Assembly: GCF_932294415.1 (NCBI RefSeq)
Contig: NC_065538.1
Span: forward strand, 77,513,834 to 77,577,833
Direction of reading: 5' to 3'
DNA length: 64,000 nt
Origin: Quercus robur
Lineage: Eukaryota > Streptophyta > Magnoliopsida > Fagales > Fagaceae
The position numbers and the translations under genes are program-made. The notes below the pieces were generated by a model. It made no database searches. It saw only the letters and a list, made by a program, of their open reading frames with translations, and was not told the origin of the DNA. Of this stretch, positions 51,858 through 64,000 are shown in pieces. The number at the start of each line of letters is the position of its first letter. Positions within the stretch are counted from its first letter, which is position 1.

Positions 51858-53028
51858 TTAATTATACAAATGCTCTAACATGTCCAATACGGCCAAGTCC
51901 TCGGAATTCGAAAACCACAAAACCTAACCTACCCTATACAATACCCCCAAAGAGTTGAAGTCGTGCCCTGGACCCTCACTACGCGGAGGGTGCGTACGTA
52001 CGTAGTGGTTTTTTTTTAGACGTCATTGACTTGTTCACTTGCGGGAAAGTGGAAACAGTCCTGTCCTCCTAAAGGCAGAATAGGATAGAATAGAATTGTA
52101 CTGATTCTCTAAACATCTAAATCCCAAAACTTGTAACGAAAAACACTACAGAAACTCTTTATCATAATTGAGGAGAGAGGAAGAGATTGAATGATCAAAA
52201 TGACTTCCTTCTTCAATCCCTCTCTTCCTATCTTGTTCCTTTCCATTCTTAGCTTCCTCAGTCTTACCGCTCATGCTGCTGACCCTTATCTTCTCAGCTA
52301 CGTATGTGAAAACACCACTTTCAGCGCCAGTGATAGCATCTACCAATCCAATCTAAACTCCCCCCTTTCTTCTTTCTCCTCCAACGCCTACGTCGATTTC
52401 TTCGCCACCACCCGCGGCTCAGACACCTCCGAACCTGTCTACGGCCTCTTCAACTGTCGCGGTGATCTCACTTCTCAAGACTGCCGAGATTGCGTGAACG
52501 CAGCAGTGAAAGAAATAACCAACAATTGTTCAACACAAAAAGTCGCTATCATATGGTACGATATGTGCGTTTTGCGCTACTCCAACAGGTCTTTCTTTTC
52601 CACCGTCGACGAAACACCAATGTTCGGCTTGTTGAACACGCTGGATGTGACTGATCCGAACAAGTTTAATCAGTTACTTAACGCGTCGTTGATTGAGTTG
52701 TTGGTTGAGTTGGCAAAGGAAACCTCGAACGTTCCAACCGGTGCTAATAAGTTTGGGACCAAGCAAGTGACTATGACTAATTTTCAAACACTTTACAGCC
52801 TTGTACAGTGCACACCGGATCTGTATGGCACCGATTGCAATAATTGTCTTCAGGACGCTATAAAACTTCTTCCTTCGTGTTGTAGTGGGAAGCAAGGGGG
52901 CAGAATTGTTTTTCCCAGTTGCAATCTTAGGTACGAATTGTACCAATTTTATGAAACCGTAGCGACGGTGCCCCCACCATCTCCAGGGCTTCAACCACCA
53001 TCTCCAGGTTCCATCAGTGGACCAAAAG

Positions 53029-53509
53029 GTACACTAGAGCACGAGCACCAAATCCCTGTTGATTGCCTTTCATTCTTGATTATTAGTTAATATTAACTAT
53101 TTTGTTTTATTAAGTGATGTTATGTCATGGACTTCCACTGCTTTCCCCTCTTCTCTTATTTTATTGGCTATTCGCTATCGGTAAAAATTTAGTAAAATAG
53201 TTTGCGATTTTACTATTTTACAACAAACTGTTGTGATTGTTTGGCAACTTTCTATTGATTCTTCATTATTGATATCTCTTCATATCATCACTTTATAAAA
53301 ATATTTTTTAACTTTAAACATTTTTTAAAGGTTTTTGGACGTAGAACGGTCAAGATCTATCCAACCGACTGAAACTATGAGTTGGGTTGGTCCATGAGTC
53401 ACATGGTTTATCAATTATCATATCCTCAAAAGGATTTTTTTTTTTTAATTATATTTTTGGCGTTTTGAATACATGTAAACGTGTTTAAAATTTTCACTTT
53501 GAGCTCTTT

Positions 53510-53548
<39 letters not shown>

Positions 53549-56050
53549 CCCTTTTTTCTTTCTTTTCTAAGTTGTTGTTGTTTTTTTAATTATTTATTAT
53601 TTATTATGATAAAACACCCATAGATTCTTTCTTCAAAACGTTAGAGCATTGAAGGTTTCAATTTAGTAATCCTTGGATAACATAAACTTAAAAATCTATC
53701 TATTATTTAACTTTTATTTTTAATTTTTTTTTTTTTTTTTGGTATGAATTGAAATGAATATTATCTTTTTCAAATCCTTTCATAATTGTTTTTTTAACAA
53801 ATAAAGAATGGAACCTTCTTCTTCTTCTTCTTATTATTATTGTTGTTGTTGTTGTTGTTTTTTGATAAGATAATAATAATAATTATTATTATTATTATTA
53901 TTATTATCTTTTACTCAATTGAGAAGCAAATTCATTTTTGTGTAGTTATCTCCTATGCTTTGAAATTCCCGTTTATTGTTTTAAAGGATTTTTTTTTTCT
54001 TTTTTTTGGTTGCAAAACTAAGACACTAACACTACAAGGGAAGAGGAAAACTATGTAAAATAACCTTTTTTATAAAAGATAAAGAACTATATAACGCCTT
54101 TTATCCTCCAACTGATAAAGAACTAAATAACACTTCCACACAAATATTAAAATATTCTAAATAAAAATTGAAGTAAATTACTTGTATATGTACTGTGTAG
54201 CATCTCATGTATGATGGAAATTTAATTTTCATCATTTCAAATATTAATAGCGAATTAATATTACCATATGGTGGGTCTTATACACACGAGTAATGTTATA
54301 GGCACAAACTATTTTACAACATTTTTATAAAATGTTGATGTGGCTAACTTTTTATTGGTTTTCATCTCGACTCACCATTAATATTACTTTTTCATTTACC
54401 AATAATTATTCACCACATTAACCGTTTGTAAATGTTTTTGTAAAAAATTTTGTATCTCTAGCATCACTCTATACACAACTGTATAAACACTTATCCGGAT
54501 TTGTTTATGTCATAGTTACCACATCATTACCAACAATTTCATAAGTATGACACCTATATTCTAGGTTTTATTCCTTTTTTCTTTTCTTTTCAATATCAGA
54601 AATAAACAAAAATAAGTAATGGCATTCGCAATGGCACCTCCTCCGTTACTCATTTTAATAACCCAAAGATATCAAAACCTTTTTAATTTATAAGTTATAA
54701 TTTATAACTCCATATAGAATAACTCCATTAACCTCTTGAATGATATTCAATGATCTAGGTTTTATTCTTCTTCTTCTTCCTCTTTTTTCAATATTTAGAG
54801 ATAAACAAAAATAAGTAATGGTACCTCTGTTACTTAATTTAATAACCCAAAGAAACCAAAACCTTGTTATTACTTTATAACTTTATATTAAATAACACAA
54901 TTAATCTCTTTAAATGATATTAATAGGTTTTTAATGTTTGTCTCAAAAAAAAATATAGGTTTTTAATGAAAGGAAATGAAAGTATTTTATATACTGTATT
55001 TATACATTTAGAACTCTAATATGTATTGTTGGCAAACCATGATCAAAACAATGTATTTAGAAGTGTTTTAGTCTTGCTCAAAATTGTGCATTTATGTAAA
55101 GTTGGAATCGAGCTAATGCAGGAAAGCATTATGCATTTCGGCCTGGCTCGATCGATCGAAGCTTAGGCTCGATCGATCGAAGCTCGGGCAGAATGTTTTT
55201 TCTGTAGATTTTCCAACTCAGCCCTAGTTGTTTTAAAACGTTTTGGGGTTTTCTAATTTGTCCTAAGTATAAAAGGCAAACCCTAGCCACGTTTTAGTGT
55301 TGCTCATATTGCGGTTTGTGTAAATCTCTTGTGAGATCTAGACGAGTTATCATTTACACAAATTTAGGGTTTTCAAGGATAAGATTTATCTACACCTTGA
55401 TGATTAACTCAGTTGCTGCCATTAAAGTTTAAAGAAAACACAAGCGGGTATGCTTGTATCTGGTGGTAAATAAGAAGTCAAGCGTGGAGACTTGTAAGTC
55501 TTATTGTATGAATTTCGATTCTTTCTAGTGGATTTGCTTTTTACCTTGAGGATAGCTAGGTTAAATCCTCCCCAGGTTTTTATCGGTTTGGTTTCCTGGG
55601 TGATCATATCTTGTATTATTTATCTTTCCACTGCTTTGCATGATATGATCTTTGTTATTATGATAACCTAGATTTGTTAAATTAGACTAAGTAACAACTT
55701 AGCTAATTACCTAGGTTAAATCAATTGTTTTAAGGGGGTCTAAAAACTATCATATACTATACATTATATTAATAAGTGTCCTTAAACTACTTGTTAACAG
55801 ACTATTTTAGAAAAAAATTTAATACAACTTTCATAGAAAATATAAAAAATTCTCTAAAAAATTAGTTACTTTTTTTTTTCTTTTTTCATAAAGTTTTTTA
55901 AAATTAATTCCTAAACCAAAGAGTTGGACATCGGCTAACTCTTCCCTATATTTTGCTAGAAGAAATCTCTTAAATTATTCTCTTAACAGTCAATAATTGA
56001 AAAACATATGTGGAATTAATATCCAAGTGTCACAAATAGCATGCAAGTTA

Positions 56051-56124
<74 letters not shown>

Positions 56125-58430
56125 GTTAGTATATAAGAGAGAAGAGAGCGACATGTCTGGACTTTCTTGTTGTGGCCACTGAGGGTGGCGACTCCTTCAA
56201 GTACAAAGTCGTAGAGGTGGCTTTGGACCCCTTGAACTAGACGTGTATGTAATTATGTATGTGCTTTTGTCCAAAACCAATTAAAAATGCTCCTATTAAT
56301 TGATTTGAAATTAAAACACTATTGTACGAACCTGAATGGAAACTCCACCGACACTAAACTACAGCCTACAGGGTCTTCATGTAGATCTTGAGCTTGTTAA
56401 ATGGAAATTGCAAGTTCATACATTTTATTTTCAAAAGATTGGGTATGAGTCATAAGCGGGGAGGGGGGGGAGGGGTTGCCCCAAAAATTCTCAAGTAATA
56501 TTACTGTATGTAGTACAAGATCTTATTTGCATACACAAGGACAATCAGCTTTTTTACATACATATTGTACTTGTTTAGTGTATTAGTTCACAGGAAAACC
56601 ATTTCACATTCGGGGCTACTGCAACTCTTTTTAAAAAAATAATGAGTCCCACCTTATAATAATATTATAATAAAATAAAACCACTTGTACAACCTACTTC
56701 TCCACCACTATTTTGCTGAATAGAATTATGAAAAATAAAAATAAAAAAATAAAAAATAAAAAACCTACTTTCACTCACTACTCATTATAGCACTTCAAAA
56801 AAGTTGATGATCACAAAAATTTTCACAATTTTTTGCACAACTATTGCATGGCAGAGTGTGATTGTTGAAAACAAAAAATTGTGGATTTATGTATTAGTAT
56901 TTGTTAATCACTCATAATCTACCATGTCAAAGTTTTGGTAAAAAAGTTGTGAAATAATTTATGATCTAGAACTACTCATAGCACCTATATTACGTATAAC
57001 AAATAAGTCGCCACTTAGTCATAAGTGTAAGAACTAAATGATGACTCCATGAAGGTTTGCCTACCAAACTAGGTTTGAAGTTAGGATACATAATGGGAGA
57101 GGTTAGGCACCCCAAACCTATCCAGCTGTAGTTAGTTTTCATATATCGTTACTTAACTAGATCAGGTGAGAACCATATCTAAGTGTCTCAAGTGGATGTG
57201 CATTCATATCTATAGTCTGAGGAGTAGTCTACGTGTCATGTGAATCAAACAAGAGAAAACATGAAGAGCATGTGATCAAACAAGCATGTGGGAAGACAAG
57301 CATATCATCATGGCATCAAACTAAATCACAACTTCGAAACATGAAGAACATTACATCATCAACTTCTAGGTGTGTGTATGTTTCTACACAATTATGCACG
57401 TGCATGTGGATGGATACCAATCAGGAGTGAAGATTTTATTGCAGATGTATGATTAAGTCTTATGAATAAGAAACATTAATTAATCGAAGTTGAGACTTCA
57501 TTAACTTTTTAAGTGTTTTTCCTTTATTAGACTTAGATGATCTTAATTCATCATTAATTGTCTTGCATTCTTTAGGAGTTGGTTAGATTCAATTAATTAA
57601 GCTTGGATTATCTTAACTTTCATGTTACCATTTAAGTTCAAATTAATTAGATTTTAATTGAGTTATTAAAAATTGAAATGAGTTTTTTTTTTTTTTTTTT
57701 TTTTGGAGATTGGACTTTGAAAGGAGTTGAAACCTAAATTAGCCATATGATTAAGTTGTAAATATACTAACCAAACCAATCAATAAGTATGACAATTGAC
57801 AAGTTCTACAAGCTACGATGCTTAATCTTTCATTAATATTATAACTTTTATATATTAAATAAATAACATTTGAGTGGATGCATGTGAAGGAATTTTTGGA
57901 AGTTACGTGGAGAGTTTATGAATGTGGGGAGCTTGTGAAGTAAATACATGACGGAGTTTTCTGATGTTATGTAATAAATATAATGAAGGTTATGAGAGTG
58001 CATGGAGGCTATATAAAGCCATGCATTCGTAAAATTTTATGCAACACTGAACTATATCTCTAAGACGACCTTGAAATTGTCTAGGGGCGCCGCAATGAAA
58101 TTAGCCATTGAAAGAAGTCAAATAAAAGATGTGAAGAGCTCTCTTCCTCTTCGTTCTCTCTCACTTTGTGTGTTTGGTGAACGTGAATCTCTTTCATTGA
58201 GTAATGTGTGTGTAAAGGACCACCAACTTCTAACAAAAATTAGAATTACAAGTGACTAACTAATCTAAGAATCAAGCATATCAGCCAATTAAGCGCCTAA
58301 GCGGCTATATATGGTCATATGGTCTAATCTGTAGTACTGATGAGACCTGATTAAGTTATTAAGCAGCATTTATTGTAAGTTGTAACTGACTATTAACTGT
58401 TGCCAATAAAACATGATATTGTTTTTGCAG
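53029..58430 (+). other. Intron 1 of the 52191 CRK, 5.4 kb of repeats
   Basis: No gene inside. It holds poly-T (53513-53548), CTT/ATT/GTT microsatellites (53817-53905), an LTR-like segment (55028-55745), a TA then GA microsatellite (56053-56121) and another poly-T (57683-57704). Only the last roughly 50 bp resemble intron 1 of the CRK at 33546. Confidence 0.6.
55028..55745 (+). mobile_element. Possible solo LTR in CRK intron
   Basis: Begins TGTTGGCAAACC. It has a promoter-like agtataaaaggcaaacc (about 55264-55280), a doubled ctcgatcgatcgaagct motif (55147-55184), and ends near a purine-rich aagggggtctaaa. No internal region and no certain target duplication, so the limits are approximate. 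Confidence 0.5.
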
Positions 58431-59899
58431 GAAAAGACGAAATCTCACCGGCAATTATTATCGCCATTGTTGTTACATTTGCTGCCTCTGTGTTGCTAGT
58501 CATTCCGGCCTACTGTCTCCTGCGGAGGAGAGCAAAAAAGAAATCCAATGCTATAAATGATGAGAGTCCCAAGCAATCTGATTATGGTCTCCTTAATTAT
58601 CATGGTATGCAAGTGATTTTGTGTTAAGCCGCACGTGAAGAACTACATAAATTAGAAATAGTAAATTCCTCTCTTTTTGTAGGTTAAACTTCTAGGATGG
58701 TTGGTAATTTGTCAGAAAATGAAAAAGAATATATTGATTATCTAAAACTCTCACCTCATCATATCTGCAAACATTGCTCTTTGTAATGTAATCTCTTACA
58801 ATTATTTATTTTTGTATGTCTAGCTGCAAGTGAAATAACAACTGTAGAATCCCTCAATTTGATATTGGGACAATTGAAGCTGCCACAAACAAATTCTCAG
58901 ATGACAACAAGATCGGTGAAGGTAGATTTGGAAAAGTTTACAAGGTATATATAATTGAAATTCATTTCTTGTGTTTTTATAGTACTCGAAATAAGCATAC
59001 ACAGAGAATTTCAAAAGCTTTTGAGGTTGGGATTTAAATCCCTTAGTGATTAACAATGCAAAAATGATGAATTTAAAAAATTAACCACACAATATTGAGA
59101 AATTAAAAAATAAAAAATAAAATACTGAAGAATAACCTTTTGAATGGAAAAACCACTACTGTCAACTTACAAAACCTTTGCCTTGTCTAGACCTATACAA
59201 CCTTTACAAACTCCTAGTTTTCCTTCCAACTATGATAGGCCCACACCGACTTACTTGGTCCTTAATTTGTCTATTTGGAGGTTATTTCATTCAGGGTGTG
59301 CTGCTTGAAGGGAAGAAAGTAGCAGTTAAAAGGTTCTCAATGAAGTCATTACAAGGCTTAGAGGAATTCAAAAACGAGGTCATACTTATTGCAAAACTTC
59401 AGCATAGAAATCTTGTGAGGTAATTGGGATGGGGCATAGAGGGAGAGGAAAAGTTGCTTGTGTATGAGTTCATGCCTAGCAAAAGTCTTGATAGTTTTAT
59501 TTTTGGTTTGTTTCTTCCTACCTTTTGTTTCATAAGCTTGATAATATTTTGGATTGCTTGTAGATCGATTTATACAGTTCACATTTACACGCGATGTCAT
59601 AACTTAACATTAATATTGAATCAGATTCAGAAAGGTTACTTGATTGGAAGACTAGCTATACAGTTATTAGTGGGATTGCCAGAGGACTTCAATATCTTCA
59701 TGAGGACTCCCGTCTTAAAATCATTCACAGGGACTTGAAGCCTAGCAATGTGTTGTTGGACCATGATATGGTTGCCAAAATATCAGATTTTGGAATGGCG
59801 AGGATCTTTAACGAAAACCAGAATATAGCTAACGCCAAAAGAGCTGTAGGAACATAGTAAGCCACTTCTTCCTATATCAGTCTCTTCTTTTTGGTTTTA

Positions 59900-59932
<33 letters not shown>

Positions 59933-60479
59933 TTTGTATACAAAAAGCAGGTACATGGCTCTAGAATATGCAATGGAAGGAGTATTCTTTGTAAAATCAA
60001 ATGTCTTCAGCTTTGGTGTAATCTTGCTTGAGATTATTAGTGAGAAAAAGAACAGTGGTTTCTACCTTACAGAACATGCCCAGACACTCCTTGCATATGT
60101 ATGCTAACTTTTGTCTGCTTGAATTAGAATTAGACAAAGTGAAAATGAGATAGCATATATGAAATATAACTCCATTTGCAATCTAAATTGATAGGCATGG
60201 AGACTCTGGTGTGAAGGAAAAGTGTTGGAGTTTGTGGACAACTCCTTGATGGAATAATGTTGGACATCAAAAATTGTAAGGTGCATACATATTGGGCTTT
60301 TGTGTGTGCAGGAAAATCCACAAGATAGACCCACCATATCAACTGTGGTAGTTTTGCTGGGAAGTGAATCAATAGTGCCTCCTCAACCAAAGCACCCTAC
60401 ATTCTCTTTGGATAGATTCGTTCAGATTGATGAATTCTCTATAAATGAGCTTAGCTTTTCTAGTATTGTACCACAATGA

Positions 60480-60848
60480 ACGCATACAACTATATGGTGG
60501 GTAAATAGGCGTGTAATTTGTCTACTTCTCTTTCAATGGTTGGAATTCCTCTATGCATGTGCCACATAATATATAGCAAATATGTTTGAGTTTTGGTTGA
60601 TCACATAATATTGTGTCACATAAGCTTTTGAGGTTTCAAAATTTTTACACTTCATCAGTTAAATTTAATTTTTTAATTAAATTTAAATTCTATTCTATAT
60701 TTAAACTCTCCACTAAAATTCTAATTCTCTTTAAATGTTAGACTATATAATTCTATATATAAACAAAATTATAATTAATGTGTTATGCTAAAATATATAG
60801 TTCCATATATAAACACAATCATAATAAATAATTATTAATAACTACTAT
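60480..60848. repeat. Remnant of the CRK spacer repeat
   Basis: From about 60505 it matches 31940-32100 and 44090-44240 (caatggttggaattcctct, tgtgccacataa), the same spacer seen in the two larger units. It is cut off by the gypsy-like LTR at 60849. Confidence 0.65.
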
Positions 60849-62057
60849 TGTGGGGCCCAATAATTTGTGACCCTGGCCCATTTTTACATTGGGGCCCAAC
60901 GCTCGAGCTGAGGAGGGATATAGCCGAGGACGTATAATAAAAGTCCAAGTAATCTTGAGACATAGCCGAGGATGACCCTGCCCTCGGCATTCCCGAGGCC
61001 CTCCTGAAAGAAAAGGCAAGAACGGTATAGGAACAGTTTTGAGAAAAACCTAAAATATCTGCGTTGATAGAAAAAGGACCCCTGGATAGTATAGCGACAA
61101 AGGACAAAGGGAAAGCTGCCATTACTGCCATTGAATACTCTGCACCTGACAAAACCATGCTCTTCAGCTTTTACAACCACCCCCAACCACTTTGGGCATG
61201 GGCTGATGGGACAAGTATCAGTTCTAGAAAGTCGAACCTACACATGGACGTAGGATAAGGGATACAGGCTAATATAAAAGGAGAAGCAAGCAATCCGGAA
61301 AAGAGGCTGGGAAAAAAGGCTAAGAACCAGAGCCTCCCAGGCCGAACCGAGGAGAAAGACTTCTCGAGCCGAGGACGAGTAGGGAAAGGCCAAATAGCCT
61401 AAAGACACAGCCGAGGATAACCCTGTCCTCAGCATCCCAAGACTTCAAAGGGAAGAGCGACATCTCGTCGAAGGCTGCCTCCAAAACGCCCCTAGAAGAA
61501 GAGGCGAGTAGAATGGGACCCACATGGGGGTACAGAGTGGGGGTGGTTCCAGGTAAATACGTCACCTCCACATTGAATGCGTCCACAAACGTCCTAACCA
61601 TATTAATGAGAAAAGACGCCTGAACAGTGTGGCTTCGGTTAGTGCAACTAACAAAAAGCAGGGGGAGGCGGCTGATGGGACAGGTATTCGAATAGGAACC
61701 TGCCTGATAAACAGATGGAGGGTCAGGATCAACCGAGAAGGGCTATATAATGTAAAGACTTGTACGCCAAAAGGGGGGCTTCCAGACCAGGGAGTCCTAA
61801 GAGAGGGAGAGGAATAAGGATATGAAGTTCCTTGAACAAGGTCTTAAGACCGGACCCACTCATGATGTACCGGAATAGACTGTTGCTGAGCACGTCAGGT
61901 TTATCCTTGTGCAAGTCACTAGGGACACCACGACTAACCATCGTCCGGTGACCAAGGCCAAGCCTTTCAAACCTACGCTTTACAAATTATATTGTTTGGG
62001 CCTTTTAACGTACAAACCCAATATCGTTTTGGGGCCGTCACGAATTGAGTCCTTACA
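60849..62057 (+). repeat. 5' LTR of a gypsy-like retrotransposon
   Basis: TGTGGGGCCCAA to ...GAGTCCTTACA, about 1.2 kb, richer in G+C than its surroundings. It is followed directly by a primer-binding-site-like ttggcgccgtctgtgggaa (62059-62077), the arrangement seen in many plant gypsy elements. It interrupts a spacer repeat. The matching 3' LTR lies outside the window. Confidence 0.75.
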
Positions 62058-62330
62058 ATTGGCGCCGTCTGTGGGAAGGCTTGTGTGTTGGCACAGGCGG
62101 TGGGTCAAGAAAGTCCCCCCATCACTCCCAACAGCCCATTGTAGTGTCCTAACATAAAGTTCCATTAGGGGCTACGTTTTTCCCTTAAGGGCTACGTTTT
62201 TCCATTAGGGGCTACGCTTCGAAGCGTCAGTAGCGCGAATGGTTCTAGGGGCTTGACCGAGGGGCTAATCCCCCCAAACCAATGTCCCACACCTTGGCCA
62301 AGGGGCTAATCTCCCCAAACTACTTAAAAA

Positions 62331-62720
62331 CTAAGTTTTGGACAGAACCAAGGTATTGCATGGTCCTCGGGCTCAAACATTTGGGGAAACCAACAACTTA
62401 ATGAAAATATCCAAGTTTTGGATAGAACCAAGGTATTGTATGGTTCTCGGACTCAAACCTATAGGGAAACCAACTACTTAAAAAAGCTAAGTTTTGGACA
62501 GAACCAAGGTATTGCATGGTCCTCGGACTCAAACCTATGGGGAAACCAACTAGTTAATGAAAATATCCAAGTTTTGGACAGAACCAAGGTATTGCATGGT
62601 CCTCGGAGTCAAACGTATGGGGAAACCAACTACTTAATGAAAATATCTAAAGTTTTGGATAGAACCAAGGTATTGCATGGTCCTCGGACTCAAACCTATG
62701 GAAAAGTCAACCACTTAAGG
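62331..62720 (+). repeat. Tandem array, about 80-bp unit, 5 copies
   Basis: Units start at about 62331, 62411, 62487, 62567 and 62647. Each carries aagttttgga-agaaccaagg, ttgtatgg or ttgcatgg, and a cctcgg or tctcgg block. Spacing is 76-81 bp. Copies differ at a few positions. Confidence 0.85.
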
Positions 62721-63054
62721 AGAATTCTAAATTGCTCAGTCCTACAGGATGATTATATACTAAAAGTTGGATTAAGTCCTAGACAGAATGAAGGTCCCGA
62801 CCTGTTCTCGGATCCTCAGATCTAAGGGAACTGATGCAAATGAGCGTTTAAGTTCGGTACGATCGTGCTTCAATCCTCGGACCGGATGCCAAAAATGGCT
62901 AAGGCTATGAAGGATAATAAGAAGGTGACAAATCACCCTAGTACTTGGCAACCCGCATGGGTAGCTCATTTTGGGTTACCCCTCCTCGGATGATTACCCC
63001 CTACATAGTATCGAGCAATATTCAGCTGTTATCTTGGTTAGTCTTGGGTATGTA

Positions 63055-63240
63055 ACCTTTTTCAGGTTGGCATTATTGTGCCAAGTAGTTTCAATAAGCT
63101 CGGAATAATATCTTTTTCTTAACAAGGGTTTCGGCCCTAAGTATCGTTTTTTTCAGGTCGGCATTATTGTGCCGAGTAGTTTCAGTAAGCTCATAAAGAT
63201 ATCTTTTTCTTAACAGGGGCTTCAGCCCTAAGTATCGTTC
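63055..63240 (+). repeat. Tandem repeat, about 90-bp unit, 2 copies
   Basis: Both copies contain ggcattattgtgcc, agtagtttca, atatctttttcttaaca and ccctaagtatcgtt. Confidence 0.75.
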
Positions 63241-63410
63241 AGGAAAAAAAAAAAAGGTCATATGATAGCACATCTATTCACAACATAACTATTGCAGAAA
63301 AGAAAGAATACATAGAATAAAATAATGTCAACTTTTACTAATATAAAGAAGTAGTATAGCATACAATGAGGGGCTTAAACAAGCCTATACAGGAAGCTAA
63401 TTACAAAAGC

Positions 63411-63442
<32 letters not shown>

Positions 63443-64000
63443 TAAAACGACAAATCTTTCTAAACTCTGCTCCAGTAGCGATCGTGTATGAGAGGGTGAC
63501 CCCCTTTGATGGATGAGGAGAAGAAGAGGAAGAAGTAAAAGCACCATGATGGATCTGGTGATGGGAAAGAAGAAGAGGGGGAGGCAAAATGAGGCACCAG
63601 TGAAGGAAGAAAGGAAGAAGCAGGGATACTTAATCCCTGCGTCAGCCCTGACTCCTATCACGCTGGTACCATATTAGCTATGCTCGAAAGAGAGCGGATG
63701 GTACTGATGATGAGCAACCCCAGCTTAATTGCACCAAAAATTTGATGCGATTAACGCCTGCTTCGAATTTTGGCTGAAGGAAGATAAAAAATATCTTGAG
63801 TCTCTGCCTACCCTGTCCTGACCGAGCCATCTTAAGTTTCAGAGGGACACGGTGCTTCTGGAGAGGGTGTGATTCCTTCACCCCCGCTTTTACCTCAGAC
63901 ATATCACACACTAAGGTTTGATTGTGCTGATAAGGAGAACTTTGAGCGCAACTTGAGGTTTAAGGCTTTAGAAAGGTTAAGGGGTCTCTATGCAAAGGAA

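Larger units (their letters stand above)
50768..51875. mobile_element. Tourist/Harbinger-like element carrying two nested insertions
   Basis: TAA on both sides (50765-50767, 51876-51878). The left end is GAGCAACAGCATCAG and the right end is ...CAAATGCTC. It shares internal blocks with the elements at 7928 and 9392 (cattaaaaacttattttttc, cacggttac). Two other elements are nested inside at 50796-51226 and 51581-51857. Confidence 0.75.
52191..60479 (+). pseudogene. CRK with intact ectodomain but broken kinase
   Basis: Exons: 52191-53028, 58431-58604, 58824-58944, 59295-59505, 59625-59856, 59948-60098, 60195-60479. Exons 1-2 are open: a signal peptide (to about residue 29), Gnk2 motifs Cys89/98/101 and Cys207/216/219, a proline-rich tail (PPPSPGLQPPSPG), then a membrane segment with RRRAKKK. 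Lesions follow. Exon 3 is 121 bp, one base shorter than in the CRK at 33546 (deletion near 58850), and its glycine loop reads GEGRFG. Exon 4 has TAA at 59421-59423 for Leu (LVR*LG). Exon 5 lacks 6 bp but keeps HRD and DFG. Exon 6 reads ALE for APE and SNV for SDV. Exon 7 has an in-frame TAA after LME. Unspliced exon 1 stays open to 53090, predicting a secreted 299-residue two-domain protein. Intron 1 is 5.4 kb of repeats. Confidence 0.87.
62058..64000 (+). mobile_element. Leader/internal region of the gypsy-like element, runs off the window
   Basis: No gag or pol motif is recognisable in this part. It contains short repeats of tagggg-ctacg type (62160-62220), an 80-bp tandem array (62331-62720), a two-copy repeat (63055-63240) and a poly-A run (63413-63437). 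The 135-residue open frame across 62418-62825 is a by-product of the tandem array. Confidence 0.6.

Noticed and set aside
62331..62720. CRISPR-like regular repeats
   Set aside because: Units are contiguous with no distinct spacers, inside a plant retroelement.
62418..62825. 135-residue open frame on the + strand
   Set aside because: The protein is itself repetitive because it crosses the 80-bp tandem array; no domain.

Overview
This is plant nuclear DNA: AT-rich, intron-containing, dense in transposable elements, and with no bacterial-style operons, rRNA or tRNA that I could see. The gene content is one family, cysteine-rich receptor-like kinases (CRK; two Gnk2/DUF26 domains, one membrane segment, one Ser/Thr kinase), in a tandem cluster on the + strand. 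Low-copy genes, many DNA-transposon relics and moderately decayed copia, gypsy, LINE and Helitron elements fit a woody dicot. I cannot name the species from sequence alone.

Layout. 1-11140: a local tandem duplication of a CRK upstream region. Its first copy (about 1040-8948) stops after 28 bp of CRK exon 1 and carries two Helitrons joined head to tail (1219-7132). Its second copy (8952 on) leads into the complete CRK at 11141-13988, which has all seven exons but one in-frame TGA. 15027-18789: an intact seven-exon CRK of 656 codons, with a LINE relic in intron 1. 22532-29049: exons 6-7 of a dead CRK, split by a 5.96 kb copia element with both LTRs and a 5-bp target duplication. 33546-39505: a second intact CRK of 652 codons, with a Helitron and a LINE end in its introns. 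41100-42583: another exon 5-7 CRK relic. 46996-49018: a badly rearranged CRK with a copia piece inside, followed directly by a LINE reverse transcriptase relic. 52191-60479: a CRK with an intact ectodomain and membrane exon but several kinase lesions. 60849-64000: the LTR and leader of a gypsy-like element that runs off the window.

Two CRK types are interleaved. In one (15027 gene, 11141 gene, and the relics at 22532 and 41100) exon 2 is about 111-114 bp and exon 3 191-209 bp. In the other (33546 and 52191 genes; the 46996 copy by sequence) exon 2 is 171-174 bp and exon 3 121-122 bp. The segment about 21055-39505 and the segment about 39770-49018 share the order: spacer, relic of the first type, about 4.5 kb spacer, gene of the second type. 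This is a segmental duplication, and many young insertions can be dated against the empty site in the other copy.

Function. The two intact genes should encode plasma-membrane receptor kinases of the kind linked in other plants to pathogen, oxidative-stress and cell-death signalling. That role is family knowledge, not shown here. The most unusual observations are the head-to-tail Helitron pair with a paralogous empty site, and the CRK whose ectodomain is open while its kinase is dead. I found no convincing entirely new system.
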